Source: Paracraurococcus sp042666655 (GTDB taxonomy: Bacteria; Pseudomonadota; Alphaproteobacteria; Acetobacterales; Acetobacteraceae). From it: 64,000 nucleotides of DNA. Both the position numbers and the translations under genes were made by a program. Every line of letters begins with the position of its first letter. Positions within the stretch are counted from its first letter, which is position 1. Location: NCBI RefSeq assembly GCF_042666655.1, contig NZ_JBHTDE010000002.1, forward strand, positions 806,001 to 870,000. The letters are read 5' to 3'. Below are positions 50,380 through 58,281 of this stretch, piece by piece. The notes beneath the pieces are model-generated. The model did not search any database. It was not told where the DNA came from and saw only the letters and a list, made by a program, of their open reading frames with translations.

Positions 50380-51957
50380 ATGACGGAGATCGGCGCGCGG
50401 GCACGGCGCAACACCATCGGCGACGCGGTCCGCCGGGCCGGCGCCCGGTTCCGCGACCGCCCGGCGCTGCGCTTCGGCGACCGGGCCTGGTCCTTCGCCG
50501 GGCTCGACCTGGCCGCCGACCGGGTCGCCCGCATGCTGCTGGACAGCGGGCTTGCGCAGGGCGACCGGGTGGTCGCCTTCGGCAAGAACTCCGACGGCTT
50601 CCTGCTGCTCTGGCTCGGCTGCGCCCGGGCCGGGCTGGTGCATGTGCCGGCCAATTTCGCCCTGACCTCGCCGGAGCTCGACTACATCCTGCGGCAATGC
50701 GGCGCCGCGGCGGTCTTCGCCCAACCCGCCCTGCGGCCGGTGGCGGATGCGGCCGGCGGCGAGCTGCTGCGCGGCACGCTCGACGCCGGGGACGGGCGGC
50801 ACGACATCCTCGCCGCCGCCATGGACCCGCGCTGGGGCCAGCCGGGCGACCCGGAGGTGGGGGAGGGCGCCGCGGAGACCGACCTCGCCCAGCTGCAATA
50901 CACCTCCGGCACCACCGGCCAGCCGAAGGGCGCGATGATGACGCACCGCGCCATCCTGGCGGAATATGCCAGCGTGACGGTCGAGCTGGAGATGCGCCGC
51001 GACGACCGCGCGCTCGCCGCCCTGCCGCTCTACCACACCGCGCAGATGCACTGCTTCACCATGCCGCAGCTGCTGAACGGCGCCTTCTCCATCCTGCTGG
51101 AGGCACCCAACCCGGCCCTGGTGCTGGAGCTGATCGAGGCCGAGCGGATCACCAGCTTCTTCGCCCCGCCCACCCTCTGGATCACCCTGCTGCAGCACCC
51201 GGACTTCGGCCGGCGCGACCTGTCGAGCCTGCGCAACATCTACTACGGCGCCTCGATCATGCCGGTGCCGGTGCTGCAGGAATTGCGCGCCCGGCTGCCC
51301 GGGGCGCGGCCCTTCAACTGCTACGGCCAGAGCGAGATCGCCCCGCTGGCGACCGTGCTGCGGCCGGAGGAGCACGAGGCGCGACCGGGGTCGGTCGGCC
51401 GCGCCGTGCTGAACGTGGAGACCCGCGTGGTCGATGCCGAGATGCGCGACGTCGCACCCGGCGAGCGCGGCGAGGTGGTGCACCGCTCCCCGCAACTTCT
51501 CCTCGGCTACTGGGACATGCCGGAGGAGACGGCGCGCGCCTTCGAGGGCGGCTGGTTCCACAGCGGCGACGTGGCGACCATCGACGCGGAAGGGTATCTC
51601 GCCATCGTCGACCGCACCAAGGACCTGATCAACACCGGCGGCGTGCTGGTCGCCAGCCGCGAGGTGGAGGAGGCGCTGTTCACCCACCCCGCCGTCGCCG
51701 AGGTCGCGGTCATCGCGGTGCCCGACCCCAAATGGATCGAGGCGGTGGCCGCCGTTGTCGTCCTGCGCGGCGACCCGCCGGCCGGGATCGAGGCCCTGCT
51801 GCTGGCGCATGCACGCGAGCACCTGGCCGCCTACAAGGTGCCGAAGCGCATCATCCTGGCCGACAGCCTGCCGAAGAACACCGCCGGCAAGCTGCTCAAG
51901 CGCGAGCTCCGGCAGATCCATGCCGGGACCGATAGCGGCGCGCTCGGCGCGGGGTGA
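50380..51957 (+). CDS. acyl-CoA synthetase (AMP-forming)
   Basis: 525 residues. ANL superfamily: P-loop YTSGTTGQPKGAMMTH, AMP-binding YGQSEI, adenylate motif GWFHSGDVATIDAEGYLAIV then DRTKDLINTGGVLVASREVE, and the A10 lysine in PKNTAGKLLKREL. The N-terminus is of the long/medium-chain fatty-acyl type (FadD-like), but substrate cannot be fixed. It activates a carboxylic acid to its CoA thioester via acyl-AMP. ATG 50380 follows GGGGAGGCAGCC, clearly better than the upstream ATG at 50356. Next comes a ThDP enzyme. Confidence 0.92.
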   Translation: MTEIGARARRNTIGDAVRRAGARFRDRPALRFGDRAWSFAGLDLAADRVARMLLDSGLAQGDRVVAFGKNSDGFLLLWLGCARAGLVHVPANFALTSPELDYILRQCGAAAVFAQPALRPVADAAGGELLRGTLDAGDGRHDILAAAMDPRWGQPGDPEVGEGAAETDLAQLQYTSGTTGQPKGAMMTHRAILAEYASVTVELEMRRDDRALAALPLYHTAQMHCFTMPQLLNGAFSILLEAPNPALVLELIEAERITSFFAPPTLWITLLQHPDFGRRDLSSLRNIYYGASIMPVPVLQELRARLPGARPFNCYGQSEIAPLATVLRPEEHEARPGSVGRAVLNVETRVVDAEMRDVAPGERGEVVHRSPQLLLGYWDMPEETARAFEGGWFHSGDVATIDAEGYLAIVDRTKDLINTGGVLVASREVEEALFTHPAVAEVAVIAVPDPKWIEAVAAVVVLRGDPPAGIEALLLAHAREHLAAYKVPKRIILADSLPKNTAGKLLKRELRQIHAGTDSGALGAG

Positions 51958-52020
51958 CGGCCCGGCGGGCCGCTTGTATGGTCCGCCGCGAAACGCAGCG
52001 ACAGCACGGGGAAGACACGC

Positions 52021-53706
52021 ATGACGCAGGCAGCGGGGCGCGAGGCGCGGCTCGGGGGGCATATCCTGGCCGATGCGCTGGTGGCGCAGGGCGTGACCCA
52101 CGCCTTCTGCGTGCCGGGCGAGAGCTATCTCGACCTGCTCGACGGCCTCTATGCCCAGCGCAACCGGATCGAGCTCATTACCTGCCGCTTCGAGGCCGGC
52201 GCGGTCCACATGGCCGAGGCCTATGGCAAGCTGACCGGCAAGCCCGGCGTCGCCATCGTCACCCGCGGCCCGGGCGCCTGCCATGCCGCGATCGGCGTAC
52301 ATGTCGCCTTCCAGGACAGCACGCCGCTGGTGCTGCTGGTCGGCCAGATCCCCTTCGAGGAGACCGACCGCGAATCCTTCCAGGAGGTCGACTACCGCAA
52401 GATGTTCGCCCCGCTGGCCAAGTGGGTGACGCAGATCGACGACGCCGCGCGCATCCCCGAATTGATGGCGCATGCCTTCGACGTGGCGACCAGCGGCCGG
52501 CCCGGCCCGGTGGTGGTGGCGATCTCCGAGGAGATGCAGAAGGTGATGGCCGCGGTGCCGGACCTGCCGCCGGCGCAGGTGCTGCCGGCCCATCCGGCCC
52601 CCGAGGCGCTGCCGCGCATGATGGCGATGCTGGCCAAGGCGGAGCGGCCGCTGGTGGTGCTCGGCAGCGGCGCTGGATGGACCGCGCAGGGCCGCGCCGA
52701 CATCAAGGAATTCCTGGTCGCCAACGACCTGCCCGTGGCGGTGTCCTTCCGCCGCATGGGGCTGTTCGACGGCACCCACCCGAACTATGTCGGCGATCTC
52801 GGCGTCGGCGCCGATGCGGCGCTGGCCAAGGCGGCGAAGGACAGCGATCTGTTCATCGCCATCGGCAGCCGGATCGGCGAGACGGTCAGCCAGGGCTACA
52901 CCCTGTTCGACATGGCGGGCGCCAAGCCGATCATCCATGTCTATCCGGACCAGGCGGAGATCGGCCGGGTCTACCGCCCGGCGCTCGGCATCACCGCCGA
53001 CCTGAACGGCTTCGCCGCCGCGGCCAAGGCGACGACGCCGATCGCCAAGCCGGGCTGGTCCGGCTGGCGGGCGCAGCTGCGGGCGGCGCGGGAAGCCCAG
53101 GCGCAGCCGCCGGCCTATGACGGGCCGCTGAACTTGGCCGTCGCGCTGCAGGAGCTGGAGAAGATCCTGCCGCCCGACACCATCTTCACCACCGATGCCG
53201 GCAATTTCGCCACCTGGCCGCAGCGCTTCATGCATGTCTCGGAAGGCCAGGACTTCCTCGGCCCGACCAACGGCGCCATGGGCTATTCGGTGCCGGCGGC
53301 GATCGGCGCCAAGATCACCTTCCCGAACCGCACCGTGGTCGGCTTCGTCGGCGACGGCGGCTTCCTGATGACGGGCCAGGAGATCGCCACCGCCTTCCAC
53401 CACAAGGTCAACCCGATCATCCTGGTCTTCAACAACGGCATGTACGGCACCATCCGCATGCACCAGGAACGCCACTACCCGGCCCGCGTCTCGGGCACCG
53501 AGATCACCAACCCCGACTTCGCCAGGTTCATCGAAAGCTTCGGCGGCCATGGCGAGACGGTGGAGGCGACGGACCAGCTGGTGCCGGCCTTCAAGCGCGC
53601 CCTGGCCAGCGGCAGGCCGGCGGTGATCGAGGTGCGGACCAATCCGGAGCAGGTGACCAACCGCAGCACCATCGCCCAGCTCCGGGCGCAGGCGGCGAAG
53701 GGGTAG
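52021..53706 (+). CDS. thiamine diphosphate-dependent enzyme, acetolactate synthase large-subunit-like
   Basis: 561 residues with the usual three domains: PYR (about 10-180), central (190-330) and PP (about 370-550). The activating Glu is in CRFEAGAVHMAEAYGKLTG, and the ThDP-magnesium motif is VGDGGFLMTGQEIATAFHHK ending at VFNN. The Glu excludes glyoxylate carboligase, which has Val at this place, although the hyi-glxR pathway elsewhere in the window would invite that call. No small regulatory subunit gene follows, so it is probably catabolic. It may form an operon with the acyl-CoA synthetase 63 bp upstream. Confidence 0.87.
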   Translation: MTQAAGREARLGGHILADALVAQGVTHAFCVPGESYLDLLDGLYAQRNRIELITCRFEAGAVHMAEAYGKLTGKPGVAIVTRGPGACHAAIGVHVAFQDSTPLVLLVGQIPFEETDRESFQEVDYRKMFAPLAKWVTQIDDAARIPELMAHAFDVATSGRPGPVVVAISEEMQKVMAAVPDLPPAQVLPAHPAPEALPRMMAMLAKAERPLVVLGSGAGWTAQGRADIKEFLVANDLPVAVSFRRMGLFDGTHPNYVGDLGVGADAALAKAAKDSDLFIAIGSRIGETVSQGYTLFDMAGAKPIIHVYPDQAEIGRVYRPALGITADLNGFAAAAKATTPIAKPGWSGWRAQLRAAREAQAQPPAYDGPLNLAVALQELEKILPPDTIFTTDAGNFATWPQRFMHVSEGQDFLGPTNGAMGYSVPAAIGAKITFPNRTVVGFVGDGGFLMTGQEIATAFHHKVNPIILVFNNGMYGTIRMHQERHYPARVSGTEITNPDFARFIESFGGHGETVEATDQLVPAFKRALASGRPAVIEVRTNPEQVTNRSTIAQLRAQAAKG

Positions 53707-53747
53707 CCGACGCCGGGTCGGCGCCGCGGCGGCATACCGGCCGGGCT

Positions 53748-54136
53748 GCGGGTTTCGGACGGACCGCCGGGCCTCGCCACCCGATCGCGGTTTCCGGACA
53801 AAGCCCGCGGTGACGCCCGGCCTCTGCGAACTGCGGGCGGATTGCCGGGCATCGCCACCCGATTGCGGTTTTCGGACAAATCCCGCGAGGTCGCCCGACA
53901 TCTGCGGGTTTCGGGCAAATGGTCCGGCCACGCCGTCCGGTGGCGGCTTTCGGACCAAGCCACCGGTGACGCCCGACCCTGGCAGGTTTCGGACGAATGG
54001 CCGGGCCGCGCCGTCCGAACGCGGCTTTCGGGCAGATCTCCCAGTCCCGGCCGGCGCCTGCGGCTTTCGGACAAAGGTCGGGTCGGGGAAGTGGCCTGCG
54101 GGTTGCGGACGAACCAGGCAGCCTCGCTGCAACCCG
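53748..54136. repeat. 39-bp tandem repeat array (78-bp double units)
   Basis: Five 78-bp units start at 53748, 53826, 53904, 53982 and 54060. Each consists of two related 39-bp halves beginning with the core GCGG(G/C)TTTCGGAC, so the core recurs about ten times, at first every 39 bp and with a one-base loss in the last unit. Because 39 is a multiple of three, several frames stay open and give 13-residue repeats: CGFRTNPARSPDI-type on the plus strand, FVRKPQSGGDARQ-type on the minus strand. There is no start with a good ribosome-binding site, so coding is doubtful. The units are degenerate, so the array is old. No spacers, so not CRISPR. Confidence 0.9.
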
Positions 54137-54323
54137 CTCACGGGGCGGGGCCGGTGGGGTGATGGCGGCGGCATCGGGCATGGCGCCTCGCTCTCCTCAT
54201 CCAGCCAGTGAGCCTATCCGGACCCGGATCGAAATACAAGAAATTAATCCTAATGCCGTGGCCTTGCCCTTGCCCGCTCGGCCGCGGCCCCGCTAGCCTT
54301 CCCCGAACATGGGGAAACGCCGG

Positions 54324-55598
54324 ATGCTCACCGACCGCTACGGCCTCGCCCTCGATACCGGCTCCGCCGCCGCGCGGGACGCCTACCTCGCCGGCTGCGA
54401 ACGGCTGCTCAGCATGTATCCCGGCGCCGAGGCGCTGTTCGATTCGGCCATCGCCGAGGATCCCGGCTTCGGCCTGGCCCGCATCGCCCGCGCCCGGGCC
54501 TTCCAGATGGCCGAGGATGCCGCCGCCACCCGCGCCGCGCTCGACGCCGCCGGCACCACCCTGTCGCCGCGTGCCGCCTCCCAGGCCCGGGTCTTCCGGC
54601 TGATGCTGGACGGCGCGCCGCAGGCCGCGCTCGCCGCGGTGCGGGCGCATCTGGCGGAATGGCCCTGCGACGCGCTGGTGCTCAGCACCACCGCCAACCA
54701 GACCGGGCTGATCGGCCTTTCCGGCCTGCCGGGGCGGGAGCAGGACCTGGCCGACCTGCTCGACGGCCTGGCGCCGCATTACGGCGAGGACTGGTGGTTC
54801 GCCGCGCATCACGGCATGGCGCTGTCCGAGGTGGGGGAGGTCGCGCGCGCCCGGCCGATCCTGGAAGCCTCCTACGCTGCCCATCCGCGCAACGGCTACA
54901 TCGCCCACAGCATCGGCCACCTGCACTACGAGACCGGCGACCATGAAGGCGCCATCGCCTTCCTGCGCGGCTGGCTGCCGGGCTATCCGCGGGCCGGCCG
55001 GCTGCATGGCCACCTGCACTGGCACCTGGCGCTGAGCGAATTGCAGGCCGGCAACGCCGCCGAGGGCTTCCGCCTCTACGCGGAGGCCTTCGCGGCGGAG
55101 GAGTACCACGCCCCCGCCCGGCTCAAGCTGACCGATGGCGCCGCCTTCCTCTGGCGCGCCGAACTCGCCGGCCATCCGCGCGACCCGGACCGCTGGCGGG
55201 CGCTGCACGCCTTCGCCCAGGCCGTCGCGCCGCGGCCAGGGATGCCGCTGGCCGACTGGCACGTGGTGCTGACCCAGGCGGTGCTCGGCGATGGCGAAGG
55301 CCTGGCGGCCCGGGCCGAGGCCATGGCGGCGATGACCGCGGCCGGGCGCTACCCCGCCGGCCCGGCGATCACCGCGCTCGGCCGGGCCTTCGCCGCCATG
55401 GAGCGGCAGGAATTCGACGTCGCAATCGAGGCCATCGCGCCGATCATGGCCGAGCGCGCGCGGATCGGCGGCAGCCGGGCGCAGGTGGACCTGGTGGAGG
55501 CGACGCTGCTGAAGGCCTATCTCGGCGCCGGGCGGCTGGCGGAGATGCGGGCGCTGCTGGCGGCGCGGCGCCCGGCGGCGGCGGCGTTGCCCGTTTGA
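54324..55598 (+). CDS. tetratricopeptide repeat protein (TTC38-like)
   Basis: 424 residues of helical repeats without signal peptide. Helix pairs such as AEALFDSAIAEDPGFGLARI, ARARPILEASYAAHPRNGYI and HSIGHLHYETGDHEGAIAFL fit TPR units; the whole-length pattern, beginning MLTDRYGLALDTGSAAARDA, is that of the TPR 38-like proteins found widely in alphaproteobacteria. They are probably scaffolds; no activity is known. Start at 54324 follows GGGGAAACGCCGG; an ATG at 54309 is the alternative. The stop is followed at once by palindromic element copy 3. Confidence 0.8.
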   Translation: MLTDRYGLALDTGSAAARDAYLAGCERLLSMYPGAEALFDSAIAEDPGFGLARIARARAFQMAEDAAATRAALDAAGTTLSPRAASQARVFRLMLDGAPQAALAAVRAHLAEWPCDALVLSTTANQTGLIGLSGLPGREQDLADLLDGLAPHYGEDWWFAAHHGMALSEVGEVARARPILEASYAAHPRNGYIAHSIGHLHYETGDHEGAIAFLRGWLPGYPRAGRLHGHLHWHLALSELQAGNAAEGFRLYAEAFAAEEYHAPARLKLTDGAAFLWRAELAGHPRDPDRWRALHAFAQAVAPRPGMPLADWHVVLTQAVLGDGEGLAARAEAMAAMTAAGRYPAGPAITALGRAFAAMERQEFDVAIEAIAPIMAERARIGGSRAQVDLVEATLLKAYLGAGRLAEMRALLAARRPAAAALPV

Positions 55599-55602
55599 AG
55601 AA

Positions 55603-55680
55603 GGGGGTCTGGGGGAGAAGGTATTCTCCCCCAGACCCCCTCATCTATTTCTGTGGGTTGGCATCTGCCGCGCGGCGAAT
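55603..55680. repeat. intergenic palindromic element, copy 3, with 17-bp perfect stem
   Basis: GGGGGTCTGGGGGAGAA (55603-55619), loop GGTA, then TTCTCCCCCAGACCCCC (55624-55640): 17 bp without mismatch. It is followed by TCATCTATTTCTGTGGGTTG and GCATCTGCCGCGCGGCGAAT, the reverse complement of the corresponding blocks in copy 2 at 16705. It begins 5 nt after the TPR gene stop and would form a very strong RNA hairpin at its 3' end. Confidence 0.8.
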
Positions 55681-55704
55681 GTCAGGCCCATGAAAAGGAA
55701 GGGT

Positions 55705-55750
55705 GAGGTTTGGTGAGGAAATACTTTTTCCTCCCCGACCTTCACCTGCC
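55705..55750. terminator. hairpin at the 3' end of ggt paralog 3
   Basis: GGTGAGGTTTGGTGAGGAAA pairs imperfectly with TTTCCTCCCCGACCTTCACC around the loop TACTT. The core GAGGAAATACTTTTTCCTCCCC resembles the hairpin of the palindromic elements (GGAGAATACCTTCTCCCCC), so this may be a fourth, diverged copy. It covers the stop codon of ggt paralog 3 and separates it from the convergent TPR gene. Confidence 0.45.
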
Positions 55751-57526
55751 GACCGCGTACCCCTGCATGCCGCGCGGATTGGCGCCGGCGAAGATCTGCC
55801 CGTCGGCCTCAAGCCGCGCCCCGGTCAGCCGGCCCTCCGACCACTCGCCGCCCATCTCGGCGGCATGGCCGCGGGCGGTGAGGTCGGCCAGCACCTCCGG
55901 CGCGAAGCGGCCCTCGATCACCACCTTCCCGGGCCGCGCGCCGCGCGGCCAGAAGCTGCTGATCCAGTGCTCGGAATGGAAGCTCGGCAGGTCGATCGCC
56001 TGCTGGATGTTGAAGCGGTGGTCCACCATGCGCATCAGCATGATCGGCTGCCATTGGTCCTGCTGCTCGCCGCCCGGGGTGCCGAAGCTCATCCAGGGCT
56101 TGCCGTCGCGCAGCACCATGCTGGGCGAGAGCGTGGTGCGCGGCCGCTTGCCGGGCTGCAGGCCGTTCGGCAGCGTCTCGTCCAGCCAGAACATCTGGCA
56201 GCGCGACCCGAGGCAGAAGCCCAGGCCCGGGATCGCCGGGGAGGATTGCAGCCACCCCGCCGAGGGCGTCGCGCTGACGAAATTGCCCCAACGGTCGATG
56301 ACGTCGATATGGCAGGTATCGCCGCCCGCGGCGCCGAGGCGGGAGACGGTCGGCTCCCCGGTCCCGGCCGCCGCCGCCATGTCGCGGGCGCGCCGGAGCG
56401 CGGCGTCGTAATCCGTGCGCGGCGTCCGGCCTTCGGGCGAGCCCGGGCGCCAGCCGTTGTTCGCCACCGTGCCGATCAGCTTGCGGCGCTCAGCGGTATA
56501 CTCGGCCGAGAGCAGGGCGGCCATCGGCACGTCGGTGAAGTCGGGGTCGCCGTAATAGGCCTCGCGGTCGGCGTAGGCGAGCTTCATCGCCTCGACCACG
56601 GTGTGGACGAACTCGGCGCCGACGGCATCCATCCCGCCGATGTCGAAGCCTTCCAGCAGCGCCAGGGTCTGCAGCATGGCCGGCCCCTGGCTCCAGGGGC
56701 CGCATTTCAGCACGGTGTGGCCGCGGTAGTCGTGCGCGAGCGGCGTCTCCACCCCGGCCCGCCAGCCGGCCATGTCGTCCGCCGTCAGCAGCGCGGTGTG
56801 GCGGCGGCCGGAGGTGTCGAGGGCCTCGAAGCTGCGGCCGAAGCGGTCGATCGCCTCGGCGACGAAGCCGCCGTACCAGATGGTGCGGGCCGCCTCGATC
56901 TGGCCCTCGCGGTCGTCGCTGGCGGCCTCGGCCTCCCGCACCACGCGGCTGTAGGTCTCGGCCAGCTCCGGGTTGGTATAGAGCTGCCCCGGCTTCGGCC
57001 CGCCGTCGCGCAGCCAGAGCGCGGCGCTGCTCGGCCAGGCGGTCTCGAAGAGCGGCCGCACCGTCTCCAGCGTCGCCGACACCCGCGGCACCACATGCGC
57101 GCCGCGCGCGGCATAGCCGATGGCGTAGTCCAGCACGTCGCGCAGCCGCCAGGTGCCGTGGTCGCGCAGCATCAGCGCCCAGGCATCGAAGGCGCCGGGG
57201 ATGGGGGCGCAGAGGAAGCCGGTGCCGGGGACGATGTCGAGCCCGAGCGAGCGCATCTTCCCGACCGTCATCGCCTTCGGCGCAGGCCCCTGGCCGCAGA
57301 TGACCTGCTGGGCGCCGAGCGCCGCGCTATGCAGGATGATCGGGCAGTCGCCGCCCGGGCCGTTCAAATGCGGCTCGACGATCTGCAGGGTGAAGCCGGC
57401 CGCCGCCGCCGCGTCGAAGGCGTTGCCGCCGCGCTCCAGCACCGCCATGCCGACCTGCGAGGCGATCCAATGGGTGGTGGCGACGGCGCCGAAGGTGCCG
57501 GCGATCTCGGGGCGGGTGGTGAACAT
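55742..57526 (-). CDS. gamma-glutamyltransferase family protein, paralog 3
   Basis: 594 residues, no signal peptide. FGAVATTHWIASQVGMAVLE, GGNAFDAAAAAGFTLQIVEP and NGPGGDCPIILH at the N-terminus, and the processing Thr in AGGDTCHIDVIDRWGNFVSA. Small-subunit features include GKRPRTTLSPSMVLRDGKPW and GTPGGEQQDQWQPIMLMRMV. The last motif marks the long bacterial GGT-like group whose substrates are not glutathione but often gamma-glutamyl or acylated catabolites. No leader, so cytoplasmic. Upstream of it on the same strand, 59 bp away, is the end of the phosphonate operon, so it may be read from it in part. Confidence 0.9.
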   Translation of the reverse strand: MFTTRPEIAGTFGAVATTHWIASQVGMAVLERGGNAFDAAAAAGFTLQIVEPHLNGPGGDCPIILHSAALGAQQVICGQGPAPKAMTVGKMRSLGLDIVPGTGFLCAPIPGAFDAWALMLRDHGTWRLRDVLDYAIGYAARGAHVVPRVSATLETVRPLFETAWPSSAALWLRDGGPKPGQLYTNPELAETYSRVVREAEAASDDREGQIEAARTIWYGGFVAEAIDRFGRSFEALDTSGRRHTALLTADDMAGWRAGVETPLAHDYRGHTVLKCGPWSQGPAMLQTLALLEGFDIGGMDAVGAEFVHTVVEAMKLAYADREAYYGDPDFTDVPMAALLSAEYTAERRKLIGTVANNGWRPGSPEGRTPRTDYDAALRRARDMAAAAGTGEPTVSRLGAAGGDTCHIDVIDRWGNFVSATPSAGWLQSSPAIPGLGFCLGSRCQMFWLDETLPNGLQPGKRPRTTLSPSMVLRDGKPWMSFGTPGGEQQDQWQPIMLMRMVDHRFNIQQAIDLPSFHSEHWISSFWPRGARPGKVVIEGRFAPEVLADLTARGHAAEMGGEWSEGRLTGARLEADGQIFAGANPRGMQGYAVGR

Positions 57527-57585
57527 CGGCGTGGGCTCCGCGGGACGCTTCCTTGCCCGGATTGGCGCAGCCCAGGCGCCGCCGG

Positions 57586-58281
57586 TCAACCGCCCAGCGG
57601 CAGGCGCTCGGCGATCAGGAAGGGCGCGCCGGCGGCGGCCTGGGTGAACAGGCTGATCGCCGTGACCCGGCGCGGCCGGGCCGGGGCCGCGCCGAGGAAG
57701 TCGGTGACCGCGGGCAGCACCACGGCCTTCTCCGCCGCCGTCAGCCGCCGGGTCAGGGTGACGTGGAAGCGCCATTCCTCGAAGACGTAGGGATAGCCCC
57801 AGCGTTGCAGCAGCGCGTCCTGCCGCGGGGTCAGCCCGGACCGGCGCCGCCGCGCCAGCTCGGCCTCCGAGGCCGCGGCGCGGCAGGGCTCCATCGCCTC
57901 GACGCAGGCATCCGCCAGCGCCTGCAGGCCGGGGCAGGGCGCGGTTTCGCGCAACGCCAGGAAGCCCTGCAGGTCCTGCACCGCCAGCGGCGGCAAGTCG
58001 AAGGGCGCGATCCGCGCCGCCAGCGCTTCCGCTGCCGCAACCGCCTCCGCCCAGGACAGGCCGAGGCGGAAGGGCGGCTTGAGCGTCGCGTGCAGCCCAT
58101 AGCCGCGCGGATCGGCGGTCAACTCGGCGATGTCGAGCCCGGGCAACTCCGGCTGCGGCCGCGGCGCGCCGGTCTCCGCATCCCGGCCCAGCCAGGCGGA
58201 GCCGAGGGCATGCAGCGGGTCGTCCAGTTCCGGCGCCCAGTACAGCGCGAGCCGCGCCTCCGGCCGGGGCGCACCGATCAA
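57586..58281 (-). CDS. DUF1045 protein, phosphonate-operon 2H phosphoesterase-like, TTG start
   Basis: 231 residues. Two HxT motifs, HATLKPPF and HVTLTRRL, mark the 2H phosphoesterase superfamily, and the start (RLALYWAPELDDPLHALGSA) with the long middle helix section matches the DUF1045 proteins found at the end of C-P lyase operons. It may act on cyclic phosphate intermediates such as ribose 1,2-cyclic phosphate, as PhnP does, but that is inference; no phnP or phnN gene is present. Start is TTG 58281, overlapping the TGA of phnM (TTGA). Confidence 0.85.
   Translation of the reverse strand: MIGAPRPEARLALYWAPELDDPLHALGSAWLGRDAETGAPRPQPELPGLDIAELTADPRGYGLHATLKPPFRLGLSWAEAVAAAEALAARIAPFDLPPLAVQDLQGFLALRETAPCPGLQALADACVEAMEPCRAAASEAELARRRRSGLTPRQDALLQRWGYPYVFEEWRFHVTLTRRLTAAEKAVVLPAVTDFLGAAPARPRRVTAISLFTQAAAGAPFLIAERLPLGG

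Noticed and set aside
52021..53706. Glyoxylate carboligase
   Set aside because: The catalytic Glu of acetolactate-synthase-like enzymes is present (CRFEAG), whereas Gcl has Val there; it is also far from hyi-glxR.
53748..54136. CRISPR array
   Set aside because: The repeats abut directly with no unique spacers, are degenerate and no cas gene is nearby.
49060..54174. A 1704-codon open frame on the minus strand across the ABC ATPases, acyl-CoA synthetase and ThDP enzyme
   Set aside because: It is a shadow of well supported plus-strand genes in a GC-rich genome where stop codons are rare; no domain can be read in it.
57586..58281. PhnN (ribose 1,5-bisphosphokinase) or PhnP
   Set aside because: No P-loop, and no metallo-beta-lactamase motif; two HxT motifs point to the 2H phosphoesterase fold of DUF1045.
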